Shown here piece by piece: positions 1-11,140 of a stretch of 64,000 bases of DNA; the stretch's first letter is position 1, and every line of letters starts with the position of its first letter. The notes below the pieces were generated by a model that saw nothing but the letters and a program-made list of their open reading frames with translations, did not search any database and had not been told where the DNA came from. Origin of the DNA: Pocillopora verrucosa (taxonomy: Eukaryota > Cnidaria > Anthozoa > Scleractinia > Pocilloporidae). The translations under genes and the position numbers were made by a program. The stretch spans positions 5,885,491 through 5,949,490 of the forward strand of contig NC_089320.1 of assembly GCF_036669915.1 (NCBI RefSeq). Reading direction: 5' to 3'.

Positions 1-808
1 GAACTCTTTTGACCTCGTCCTCGTACCACAGCGGATTGATAAATGTCCCATCTTCACATATTTTGCACTGCTGACCGTACAGCCTGAACCTCAAGGAGTC
101 TAAGAAGGAAAAAAAACTCATTTGTTGTCAATAATGCATCGCAAAAAGAATGAATAGATTTACCAAGAGAGGAAGCATTCTCAAGCCCAATATATTGTTT
201 CAACAACTGAATCCCGGTTGAGGTCTTCCTTCACCTTTTGTATGTCTCGCTACCCTAGAATATTCTGGTGGAAATGGACATTGCATAAGGTGTCCGCCTG
301 AACAAAATTCTTGAATCAGGATCGGTTAAATCTAGTAATTGATCTAAAAACGGAATTGATCTCAAAATGACTCGAAGTGGATTAACTCAAGGTGATCGTT
401 TCCTTCAAGAGACTATAAACTTGTGTGTCAGTATGATAGATTCAACAAATTTATCAACAGAATTTTCGTTCGACTAAACATGAATTTCTTACATTTATTT
501 GTCTCCTTCGGTTCATCTTTTTGTCCTTTTTCTTCCGTCTTCAATTCTTTCTTGTTGTCTTTCTCGTCACTCTTCTTGTACCAAAATATAATCCTTCCCA
601 TCATTGAAGTCCACGAGTTGTTGCAATCACAGAGAAATTTGACTTTGGCTTTATCCCTAAATTTTCTCCAATCCCCTGGCATTTCTTTGTCAGTCGGCTC
701 CAGTGTCCACTCGTCCGGATTGAAGACCTGGAAGATGTCATCAAAGGTTGTATGCCAGAATTGTGACAATTTTAGCTGCGGTGTAGCGTTATCACCCCGT
801 GAAGCCAT
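1..808 (-). CDS. RTP-like (3CxxC-type zinc finger) protein, copy A, cut by window edge
   Basis: Relative of the receptor-transporter-protein family (RTP; zf-3CxxC), cytosolic zinc-binding proteins whose vertebrate member RTP4 is an interferon-induced antiviral factor. Coding exon 1 is 808-493, starting at MASRGD. It ends in an AAAT|gtaaga donor and joins in phase 1 to exon 2 (99 to beyond position 1) behind a cttag acceptor. Visible family features are the N-terminal FW..TF..IF...PDEWTLEP block, KVKFLCDCNNSWTS followed by a beta strand (IIFWYK), and in exon 2 RFRLYGQQCKIC then NPLWYEDEVKRV. The first knuckle reads C-x-C rather than C-x-x-C. Compared with copy B, the charged Lys/Glu linker is 6 residues shorter. 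An acceptor-like tract just upstream of the start (near 865) suggests a separate 5' non-coding exon. The C-terminus lies outside the window. The family call is strong; function in this animal is unknown. Confidence 0.8.
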
Positions 809-859
809 GTTATACCTTATGGCTGATTTACAAAGCAACACAGGATTGTCTTTCTTCAC

Positions 860-2010
860 TGAAAGAAAAAAAAAATTAGAAAATTAAAGGCTCTGGTTAA
901 AATTTGTTTAAATGAACGGAAATAAAAACTACTTGTCCAGTTTTCTCGTTTTTAATTCAACAGCAATCTGCACGGCTTTTGTGACTGGCTTTACACCAAT
1001 CTTAACTTACGCATCTGGAAAGGTACGGTTTTCTGTTTGATTATTTACACGTAACAGTGAATTTTGTACTTTCGGTTTTTACCTACGATAGCTAACATTT
1101 CACTTCCGGTCTGCGAGGCTGTATTCTTATGCCTATCTCATCCTTCGTCGGTGTTTGTTTTTAAAAGACACCTACATTTATTGCTTAGCCGAGATTAAAA
1201 AAAAAGGGAACGTTTTACATTGAGATCTATCTTGCTGCCCGATGGAGAGCTTCGATCGTAGATGTAAGGTGCGTGTCTTCACATCGCCGTGTTTTTTCTC
1301 ATTGTATGAATTAATTATTAGGTGAAGACAACATCGAACATGTGTACAACTCAAATAAACATTTTGACTTTGAAATCTGAGTTAAGAAATTAGCTTACAT
1401 AACTATTCACCATCTATCTGTGTGATTCACAGAGTTAAGGATCTCGATTTATATCTTACCTTGCTTTTTGAGGTTTCGGTTTCTTCCAGTAGAGAGCGTC
1501 GACGCCGGAGCTTTCAGATCCAGTAGGCTAGACGCAAATTTTCTGGGTTAAATTCAAATTACGTCCACCTGTATTTACTGTAGACAGTAATGCGCCGATT
1601 TCTTTTTTTTTCCACTTTTTTTAACGTAGCTTTTACTCTAGATCGCTGAATCATAACTATGATATCAGCCAAGAACGATCGATGGTGTTATTTATACGAT
1701 TTCGATTTCCGGTTACTAAGAAAAGCTATTTGAATGTGTGATGACAGCAGCTGGGAACTGTTAAACACATCTGATTGGTCTATAGGAGGAAGTTTCGTTT
1801 TGAAAATGAATATCAACTTGTATTACCGACAAATAATATCTGTTTCTTATAACCAAACTCAATGACTCTAATCAACTCAAAAGCAACAATAAATGAACAG
1901 AGATCTTCATAGATGCTCTTTGTACTATAACAATGGAGAGGGAAAAAGACTTGACTTGGGAAAAAGACATCCGGACGAAACGAGATTGCTTGTGGTAGAA
2001 ATGAGTCATG
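860..2010. repeat. Duplicated 5' flank of RTP copy A (pairs with 19690-20960)
   Basis: This stretch is nearly collinear with the flank of RTP copy B. The segmental duplication therefore included the whole gene plus over 1 kb of upstream sequence, with both copies in the same orientation. It holds candidate 5' non-coding exons, for example donor-like sites near 930 and 1459 on the minus strand, and no other gene. Confidence 0.7.
1474..1483 (-). promoter_or_regulatory. IRF/ISRE-like motif upstream of RTP copy A
   Basis: On the minus strand this reads GAAACCGAAA, a perfect match to the GAAANNGAAA core bound by interferon regulatory factors in vertebrates. It lies about 670 bp upstream of the RTP-A start codon, just inside a stretch that ends in a good splice donor (CAAG|gtaaga, exon side at 1460) and so may be the first non-coding exon. 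Copy B has the same position with one mismatch. Motif presence is seen; activity is inferred, and short motifs also occur by chance. Confidence 0.4.
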
Positions 2011-5000
2011 ATGAAGTTTATTTTAATGTTTTTTATCATTTTTGGCAAACTATCGTTTTGTGTTAAGAGCGACGGTCAGGAAATATCGACCAAAATCTTA
2101 ATCTCGTGGCAAGAGTTGAAAAATCTCTTTCTTTCGTTTTTTGTCCATAAATAGCTTTTAGGTAGATAAGATACCTGATGTGGATTGTTCCCGCCAAAAG
2201 CTTTTTATTTTTTAGAAAAATTAGAACATCGGTTTTTGTGGTCGGAGTCACAAAATTGGCTAATCATTTACGTGAAATTTGCATACATCAACTAGCCTCT
2301 CGTTCGCAATCAAAGTCGCACGGAGAAATTTGGACAATTTATTTCAACAGAATCACTGTTCTTCTTTTACTAGAAGATTCTTTTAGAGCAAAAGCGACAC
2401 TCACCGAGCAGAAATTATTCAAAAATGAGGAATAGGTTTTATGGATAACAAAAACTCCGTTTTGTTATTGATTTTCGACGGCAGTATTGCACATGTGGTA
2501 TAACTCCAAATTGACTTCATTCTAGTTAAATCCCACATTTAAACATACATCTAAAACATACCTGGGAATTAGCTTGGGTTATTGAAGGAAATCTCTATAA
2601 GGCGGTATCGAAGTTAAGGAATTTTCATGGTGGGTAGGCGGTAATTGTGTAAACACTTCCAGTTTCGAAATCCATGAAAGTGGATATTTGATCCCCAAAT
2701 ACTCATTTTTCTTAATCCTTGTAGGTTTTACAGTTGCAAAGTTGCGTTTCTACTTAAAGAGTGAGATAGAAAAGCCAAACTGAGTAAATTTTAGCCATTT
2801 TGAAACGCTAAACTCTATCGACCGGATACTCCGCGTGACGAATTGTTTCGTGACTAAACGTGATACTTGGGAGTCGATCAGTCACGGAATCACAATATTA
2901 ACAATGCATTTCTTGACGGCGTATGAGAACAGTGTTTTGAGGAAGAAAAAATCGATCGTCCTAGACAAGTAAACAGAAAGATAAAAGATTTAAACCAGAA
3001 GGGGCTCCTGATTCAAGCTTATGTCTTGACATCTGTTGCGTGAAGGCGAATATGGAAATTATATGCGCAAAGCGCAAGCTGTGGGGTGGGGGACGGGGAG
3101 GGGATCAGGGCAGCCAGAAAAATAGTCTTTCATGGAATACATTGACGACATAATAGTCGCTAAAAAGACTCTAAAAACGTTGTGGCTTTATTTTTCAACT
3201 TCTCTAAACAAAACTACTTATGCCATTACCAGGATACAAGAGTCGAGTATCGGCTCCTAGAAAACCATATCCGAATCTTACTCCATACAAATTCATTCTT
3301 TCACTTTAAAAGACGAGCAAAAGAAGGAAATAATGCGAAATATTTAAGTTATCAACCATTTTAAGCACGCAACTTGTGCTGCACCTATGTTTTTAGCCAC
3401 TGCTGTGAAATACTGCGCAAAAATTGACTTCTCCGTGGAAAAACAGCGTAACACGTAAGACACAAAATGTACCCCCTGTTTCAAAACCTCGAAACAATTT
3501 TCTGCTCTGCCTCGTCAAAATCGGTTAAGGAAATTACGCTAGCTAATGATCTCCTACGAAGATAATAAGGCGACTCGACGGATCATCATATTGACAACTG
3601 ACATGTATTTATGAAGCAGATAACAACTTAAGCAATTAATTTTGGTCCGAAGAACACTCTCTTATTTTGGTGTTAACAGGGATGTGCCGCTGAAGAGGAT
3701 ATGACTGGGGTCTTCCTATATGGGAAGCATTAAACAGGGTAAACGTTGAGGTGCGCAGTCTGAATGCAAAATACCAAACATTTTTGAAATCTAACTCTAT
3801 CTATAACTCTAAAAAAAACTGGATTCGGTTTGTGAATTAAATGAATCATGGCCAGAAATCGAGGACAGCCAGCGGTTTTGACCGTACGCCAATTTTTAGG
3901 GATTTTGAATAGCTAATAAGGATTTATACATTCGCAAAATGGCGGGGAAGCGAACGTATACTTTTTACCGTGCAGCAGATTTACAATTTACTAGCCTCAA
4001 GTAATTCTACTTGACATATGTAAAAACAAATAAATGCGAAACCAAACACTGGTTCTAAATTCCAAGCTGTGCAAAATCTAGCCTGAGTCCCTATTAGACA
4101 AGCACCAACCCTTTGCTGATGCTTCCCTGTGATCGTTCGATCGTGACAAAACGGGGCTTGGTAACCTCTCTGTTTTGAAAATGGCGGCTGATCGAGGGAG
4201 TTATTTGAAAAAGTCTCCAAAATGCCTTCTTTTTCGATCGCTTCGTGCAGTAATGGCGCAGAGATTCACGAAAAAACGAACTGGTTTAGCAAAGAAGTTA
4301 GGCCTCTAAACCGTACAAAAATGAAGATAAACATATCCTTCAAGAACCAGGACGTGGGGAAGGAAAATCCGACATCTAATGACCTTTTTTCTTGCTTAAA
4401 GAGAAGCGCTTAGGCAATATTACGGACTTATGTATGGCAAGGAAAGCCATCTTTTTATGGTGACTCACGGACCAACTTTGGGAGCTTGACACATTGCCAA
4501 ATGAACATGACTGAAAGCCACGATCGCCTTGCGAAGGTTTAGACGTGGGGAAGTGAGCGATTCTTCGTCTAACTTTATTTATCCTTAAAAGTTTCTCTTC
4601 TCCCCATTAATCCTTTATATGGTCGCCATATTTAAAGAACGGGAAAAGTAAATGACGCGCATGCTCCAGCGCCATGTTGTCCTCAATTTCTGGCCATGAC
4701 GGGAATTCTGTAATGAGTCGTAACAAGTTGGGTCCAGTCTTGATAAGGATGGCAAAATGAATTTCCTTTTTTGTCTTAGAAAGGTAAATGACTCAACGGC
4801 ATATCCCCACCTAACGTTCCCATAAGAACCTTCAATTTCCCAGGTTAAGATCTCTTTTCAGGTAAATACGAAAAACAACATCCCAATACAAGAAGATTCC
4901 CGTCAGAGCAGGGAAATCACGCGAAAACCTGATCACGTCATTTTAATGTTGACACGAGCAGTTGCTACAAAACGTGGACAGTTTGTCGGCGTAAGGCCTC

Positions 5001-5015
5001 TTCAATAAAGGGTTA

Positions 5016-5035
<20 letters not shown>
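2011..5035. other. Intergenic stretch without recognisable gene
   Basis: Only short open frames that match nothing I know. A GC-poor background is broken by a G-rich patch near 3085-3105. A short plus-strand frame beginning ATGGCGGCTG near 4181 is basic but has no recognisable motif and was not called. Confidence 0.5.
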
Positions 5036-5050
<15 letters not shown>

Positions 5051-5119
5051 GGAGTATAGCAGGTAATTAAGTGTTAACAACTGGGTTGAAAACGTAAATT
5101 AGCCACCGTAAAGAGTAAA

Positions 5120-5154
<35 letters not shown>

Positions 5155-5165
5155 GCGATTGATCT
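5036..5165 (-). repeat. Penelope-associated repeat with degenerate hammerhead-like core
   Basis: Shares a long similar segment with 55745-55880, including a GTGCTGCGTCGGTGG block. Its minus strand reads CTGACGA, then a short GGGC/GCTC hairpin, then CAAAAC where a hammerhead ribozyme needs GAAA. It appears to have replaced the 3' end of the neighbouring transposase-like gene: family-like protein stops at LKIN and repeat-derived codons follow. Confidence 0.5.
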
Positions 5166-8100
5166 TCAGTCTGACTGTTATATGACTGACGTCTAAATCA
5201 AAGTGGTCGCACAATCTCTTCAGCATTTTTATGCTAAATTTGTTCAGTTTACCTTGCTTAACAAGGTCACACATATTATGACAGTCAAACACGATCGGAT
5301 GTTGTAATGAAACTTCCCTCCGTACTTGATTTGTTAGGTCCTCAAGGGAATTCTCGAACTCCGCGGCTTCGTCATCATTTTCTTCTGTGTCATACTTGTC
5401 AAGTAAACTCTTTTGGGTAGCAAGGCGACTGAAAAAGCTGCTTATTTGTTGGCTAGTAAGAAACTCATCGCTGCTGAATAAGCGTTCTCCGTCATTTCCT
5501 CTGGCGTGTATCATTTCTTTTGCAACAACTACCGGGTCAGCTTTGCGTCCCGTGGTCTCACCAATATTGAACTTTGTGGATAGATACTCTTTCTGCTTTA
5601 CATTAAAACATGTTCTTCGGTTCTAGGATGATCTAAATGCCCAGCCCATAGGGAGAGTAGACTGTAGTAGCACTTGTTTTGGCACTTCCTGAACATTTCG
5701 TACACAGGGGACGCCCACCGTTTGAACCTCCAGTCTCTCCGCATATCCATAAACAGCTTGGTCTAGGAGTGGTTCCCGTTCGAGAGCACGTGTGTGTTTT
5801 CCGGAGTCTAGGTGTTGCTGCAGATTCGAGTAACGTTGGTAACATTTGATACATCCCTCTTCCGGACATGAAAAAAGACGAGCGTTGGAGGTTTCCGTTT
5901 CTGTTTCGTCACTCGAGTTTTCACTGGAACTATCTTCCTCGCTCTCCTGTCTCGAAACAGTATCTTTACGCTTGGATTTTACAGGGGCAAAACTCGCTGT
6001 GACACCTTCCTTATTCACGTCCGTTAAGTACGGAACTTCCTAATTTTCCGAGACGTTCAGCTTATCCCGAGGAGTGTATTTTCTTTCTGCCAATTCTGTA
6101 TGCTCTCCAAACTCGCAATCCCTTGTCATAGTACTGTACATTCGAAATTGAACCCACTCCATCAAGCTTGATGTTCAAAGAAGCTGGAGCTTTTGGGTGT
6201 CCACACGAAGTCAGCCTCACCGAGGACATTCCACCGGCTGACAAAATGGCTTCTTTCATTTCGTTTCATGACGTTTCAATGTTGTTTCCGGAATTCAGGT
6301 AAATCTTCACGTGGGATTTTATAGCTGCGGACCTTCTGTCGCAAGCCCCTTTTCCTCCTTGAGGATCGCAAAAATCCATGCGCTTCACAGTCACGCCGTG
6401 ATGTTTACCAACCATGTGATCAAGGCTGATTGTGTTACCACAATGGTAACACCCGGCGTTGTCCTGCCAATAGCATACTCGCTGTAGGTGTGGCATGACG
6501 TCCTTTAAATCTTTGAGTACGTCAGTCATGACGGACAGTACCGCACAGCTATCTTGACTGCAGCTTCTGAAGACATGGCACATGGTAAGGGTTTCGTACT
6601 TTCCAGCATTACTTGTGCTTTCCTTTCTCATGGCGACAGACACGTGCCAGGAATTCCCTGTTTCCCAAACCAATCGCGTTGGCTTTCACGATATTTTCGA
6701 GGAATAAACTTCATGGCCCAATCTTGTACAAGTAGAACCGATATGTCGTCCAAGTCTCGGAGGATGTCTAGTCTTGCTTTGTCTTGGTTCACCGAACGCC
6801 ACAAATGAGATTTCCAGGCAATTATATCACGTTTTGCTTTCTCGGTCATGAATGCGAGCTCTTCGTGTATTTGGCCTTTGGAAAGATGTTCAAGATTCAT
6901 CGCTATCATCTCGATTGCTTTCTCTATCTCCTCTATAGTAACGGCAAGGGAATTACACGGACCACAAACGTCGCTATGATCATGGGCACATGTAGCCTGG
7001 TAGTCAACATCTTTAGGGTCGCTGAGAGCAAAAACGACGCAGTGATCTGGAATACTTGAATTCTCTGATACGTGAACCTAAGTGATTAAAATGTGCGCAA
7101 TAATGATCAAAACCTCAATTCTGAGGAATATTTACGTAATGCATTTACCTAATGCTATCTTCTAAAACATTTCAGAACCTAAGTATTGTGAAGCTGAATG
7201 CTGTACTCGTCATTTCCAACGTCTAGACAATTTTAGATTGGCACAATTACGTAATATGATGTCATGTTGTTGATTCTATGGGCAGAATCCAAATTGCATC
7301 AGCTTTCCCTTCAAAGCGAAAAATACTTAAATCATAATGTGTCTGACAAAATCAAAAAGTAAGGTGACACATTAATGACTTTTAACACTAGCAGTGACGT
7401 CATGATGGCGTCATTTATGGTTAAAGAGGGATCTGGAAATGGAGGTAATCATGGCAGAAAAACGGATTTGTGCATAAAAGGATGCTTAAGAAACAAACAA
7501 AGAAAAAAATCCGCAACTTGCGAAATCCCGAGAGAAATTAAGACTGTTAGAAATTGAACCCAAGTATCTGCCACTGGGCCATTTTATATTCATGTTTTCT
7601 TCTCAAATCAGTCGCTAAAAAGGCCGGATTACACAAACAGGTATCATAAATTTGATAAAACATCACTAAATTAAGTGTAAGGGTATAATTGAATGAGTAA
7701 AACAGCAAGTTTTGGAAAATATGGCTCTCAAAACTCGGTTGCCATGGTAACGTCAATGCTGACGTACAAGTCACGACGACTTTAAAATGTCCCCAGATGA
7801 TTTTTAGGAAAATTCGCTAGGTTTGGTGCTCAAAGCTTGAGCGGTTTTGAAGTTATTAAACTTTTAAGCGAAGCGGGGCTTCAAACCCTTCCCAGTCGAA
7901 ATAGGGTTAAGGGTGTGAATAAAATAGAAGAACGTATGGAATGCCACGAGTAAACGTAAAAGCTAAACCTCGCTCAACTTTAACGTTTACGTGCGACCTT
8001 TCAAATATTGCCTCTATTTAAATTACGCGCCTAAAAGCTATATGTGTATGGACGTGAAATTTACGCGACAGTGGGAATCCACCCTTATTCACCTACCTAG

Positions 8101-9243
8101 ACGCGAGCAGTAACCAATTAGAGAGCACTCATGTAGTAGGCAGTCGAGTAACATTCATAATACACCTACACCAGGCGCGCAACAAAATTATTTCCCTTTT
8201 TCACTTTCTTATTTTACCTTGAAATCAGTCTTGAGGTACCACTTTGCCTCCTTTAAAGCTTACTTTGTGTTTTTGCCCATGTAAGACCCATTCCGTTTTC
8301 CCCAAGCTGGTGCACAACGTTCACAAGATCTTCAAATGCCTGCGCACCAGAACAGCTTGCGTAATCTAACCCTTGCAATGACTTGCGAGTCGAAGCGGAA
8401 CAAACATGCAGAATTCTTAGCAGTGTACTGCGACTCATGGGTGTGAAATAATGCTCGGCAGAATATTTTTGGTACTGGCAAACGATTCGTTCAGGTATCA
8501 TGTTCCGTACCACATTTGGAACTTGGATGACCTCGTTAGTTGACAATGTTATTATCTTGGCTCCGAATGGAAGATCTTGAATTACATGGGAGCTTGTGAT
8601 AGAGTCTAGGAAATGCGCTAATTTTGCTTCAGGTATGAATGACTTCGTTTGTGCATTGGTAGGCACCAGTTTTCCACTGCCATGGACTGCAGCATGCTGC
8701 CTGGCGACCTTAAACCGATAACTTGTCAGGCCTGGGATCCACCGTTGAATTGTTGCCAAGCTAACCTTATCCGCCATTATGGACAATATCTGCCTTCGAG
8801 AATCCCACTCGTTTGCATTTTTGTAGCAGTTTGCCAGCGTGTACACCAATTTTTTATCCAAACCACTAGAACAAGTGTGATTTCCAGTTTCATTTTGTTT
8901 TGAGGACATAGTAGATTCCCAGAGAAGATCTGGATCATTAGGCGCTATTTCACCAAGAACAGCTGAAACCGCTTGCTTGGCTTTACGCTCATGCAGTCGT
9001 CTGGTCCTTCCACTGGCATCGATCGTTCCAAGGTGTCTTTAGGGTGTAACTAATAGGACTAACGTCTCGACTTCGTAAGAAACTGTTAAGGTGGTCAATA
9101 GGTTCTTCCGACTTTATTCCTGTAGTGCTTGTCTCGGTTTCTTCTAGGAGGGTTGATGGTAAACATAATGACGTTTCTTGCTCTAGTAAGTCATGTGCTA
9201 CCACCGAACAAGGAGTACTTGCAGCAATTGGAAGGTTACACAT
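5150..9243 (-). pseudogene. Transposase-like multi-domain gene, broken
   Basis: Recognisable member of a repetitive family that I know from coral genomes, not named in standard transposon classes as far as I recall. Order on the minus strand: N-terminal acidic part (9243-9050); RTRRLHERKAKQAVSAVLGE to DFK (about 9010-8218); a real GT-AG intron (8217-7078); then VHVSENSSIPDHC, a Cys/His segment (CAHDHSDVCGPC), and a core with LLVQDWAMKF, YWQDNAGCYHCG and DFCDPQGGKGACDR. The spaced Asp residues suggest an RNase H-fold DDE nuclease (inference). Next come an acidic linker and a C2H2 finger (CPEEGCIKCYQRYSNLQQHLDSGKH, 5630-5880). Breaks: frameshifts near 9045, 8260 and 6663, and in-frame stops near 6265, 6035 and 5622. 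The 3' end is overwritten by a repeat. It cannot encode a full protein. Confidence 0.75.
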
Positions 9244-9598
9244 CGCGCCCTAGACAAGGACGCAAAATAAATATAACGTAAACTGTATTAAAAAAATTAA
9301 TTTTGTACATAATTAATGACGAGCCAGAGCAAACCGGATGTTAAAAAATTCGTGGGGTTTGGTTGCTATGGTGTGACGTCATGATCCGGCTCAGTAGCTA
9401 TCATCGCTTTCGATTTGTGGTTTCAACAGGGGGGCGTTCGGTGATTACCTTAACACCGTTGTGTACAACCTCCAATGGCGTCAATCCTGTTTATTTTGAG
9501 GGGCTGGATTTTTCTTTTGACTTTTTTTGAGGTTGAATTTCAGACATTACTCGCAATAGCGGGAAATTTGTTCTCATTTCGATCAGGTGCTGTGCGGC

Positions 9599-10389
9599 AT
9601 GGATGCCTTCGATATTCGAAGAGCTGAATTGCTGCACTCCACGAGCGATTCGAGGGACTGGTATCTCCTGAATTCCAAAATATGCGGCATTCCTGTAGGA
9701 AAATTCATGTCGAGTAGCCCTTTGGTGTCAAGCTTTCCAAAAGAATTTAACACAGTGCAACTCTCGAATCTTAAAAATGGCGGGCACTTGGATCGACGAC
9801 TAGTTCACAAAGAAGAGGTATTCATAGCCTCTTCTTTCGGCGTTGTTTCCGCGATACTTCGGCAAAAACTAAAAGCGGGCGAAGAAGAAAAGTACAGTTG
9901 GTTGGTTGATGGCATCAACAGCCTAAATATTGGCCAAGATAATGAAGATTGCCAAACAGCGACTGACACACGTGACAACAACAAGGACAAAATTCATGAC
10001 CCTGTACAAACAGTATTTGGAGTCGATTCAAGGTCAGCCATATCCATAGAGGATATCGAGAAGAGTCAAGATGAAAATCTTAAGCTTAAGGCTGAACTTG
10101 AAGTTGTGCTTTCCCAGTTAGAGGCCCTTCGAGATGAGGTGAAAAACGGCGGTCAATCGACGCTGAGCTCAGGCACACAGGACCCGGCAAAGGACAACCC
10201 GGACAGTACAGTACAAGCGATATGTGGACCTTGATCGGCGATGTTTGCGATAAGTTCCAGGTGCCTCTTGCATCTTTATTCGCCGATCAGGTGGACCAGA
10301 ATGTTGAAGTGGCTAAAGTGATGAGCGATATCGCAGAACAGCTGCTGAGAAAAAAAGACCCGAAGCAAGCCCTGGAAGCAATTGACTGA
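9599..10389 (+). pseudogene. Partner ORF of the transposase-like element, frameshifted
   Basis: Head-to-head with the transposase-like pseudogene, about 355 bp apart. The first frame, from MDAFDIRRAELL (9599) to the stop at 10234, gives 211 residues. It has a globular N-terminal part (LNSKICGIPVGKFMSSSPLVSSFP) and a heptad-like helix (ENLKLKAELEVVLSQLEALRDEV) near the end. A second frame, 10222-10389, continues with DMWTLIGDVCDKFQVPLASLFADQ and ends naturally, so a small indel near 10220 probably split one protein. A possible splice acceptor (gatcag) sits at 9586, so an upstream exon is possible. I do not recognise a named domain. From its position I infer that it belongs to the same mobile or multicopy unit. 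Confidence 0.5.
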
Positions 10390-10637
10390 CTTAGTGTGAT
10401 AAGGAAAGTAAACAATATTGTTGCACATGAAAAGTAACTAAGGAATGTTACCAAAGAACAATGCACGAGTAAGAAAAGTCTGGTTCACTTTTCATTTTTT
10501 CAGCAGATCTACTAGTTCATTATCTGGATTGAAATCATTGCGTTACATAAACTTTTAAGCCTAAGCTTCAGTTACGAGATCTTCCTTTTTCAGCATAAAT
10601 CTTTGATTTCTTCAGAATACCAGTAGAGACACTCAAA
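10390..10637. other. Gap between element and repeat array
   Basis: No gene or clear repeat seen. Confidence 0.4.
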
Positions 10638-10716
10638 TGTTATATGTCCTCTCTGGTTCACCCAGGTTGAAGTCCTGGCATAGTTGTATGCCTGAGTGCT
10701 TCTGGGATATATAACA
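10638..10716. repeat. Isolated foldback unit of the 123-bp array family
   Basis: A single 79-bp unit bounded by TGTTATATGTCC and its near-complement GGATATATAACA. It is the same unit that is tandemly repeated at 11141-11805, but is separated from that array by a Penelope-like fragment. Confidence 0.8.
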
Positions 10717-10739
10717 TAATAAGTGGGCATAGTTTGAAG

Positions 10740-11105
10740 CTACACTGGTTTGCAGATTTAATGAATGTAACCGAAGAAGTTACAATTCATAGACCCAACG
10801 TTTCGACACTCCTGTCTAGTGCCTTCATCAGGGGTGATCTAAACGCTGCAACAAGAGGTCCTTTTATATGATCACTAATTAGCGGCCTTTTTTCTGACGA
10901 GGTGTAAATAGGCGTCAGGAAGCAGACCGCCATCGTCACGATTTAAAGGAGCGTGGGCGGAGTTAATGTGCCAAGCCTCCAAACAAAGGCGCTGGTGGTA
11001 ACGCCGATTAGTAGTGATAATTTTAGAATTATCCCACCCAATTGTATGGTTGGTTAGGCAAGTATGCTCCGATAAAGCTGAATTTTCCTTTTTGCAAAGA
11101 AAAAC
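10740..11105 (-). mobile_element. Penelope-like element 3' remnant
   Basis: On the minus strand an open stretch from 11099 to a stop at 10875 encodes ALSEHTCLTNHTIGWDN, then NRRYHQRLCLEAWHINS and LNRDDGGLLPDAY. This is typical of the C-terminal endonuclease-side end of Penelope-like retrotransposon proteins. It is followed by the characteristic tail that contains a hammerhead-like motif. No reverse transcriptase part is present, so this is a 5'-truncated, inactive copy. It splits a tandem array of foldback units. Confidence 0.7.
10801..10831 (-). ncRNA. Hammerhead-ribozyme-like core in Penelope remnant
   Basis: The minus strand reads CTGATGA, a 6-bp stem (GGCACT/AGTGTC with one G-U pair) with a 7-nt loop, then GAAAC. 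This matches the conserved CUGANGA - stem II - GAAA part of hammerhead ribozymes, which are known in Penelope-like elements. Stem I, stem III and the cleavage site could not be assigned, so self-cleavage is unproven. Confidence 0.5.
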
Positions 11106-11140
11106 CGCTTTTTTTTAATAAACTTTAATATATAAACTTT

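Noticed and set aside
423-887. Plus-strand frames opposite the RTP exons (also 19230-19688)
   Set aside because: Antisense shadows of the minus-strand RTP coding exons; no family match.
3981-4413. Short frames on both strands near 4.0-4.4 kb
   Set aside because: Under 80 codons, no motif and no supporting structure.
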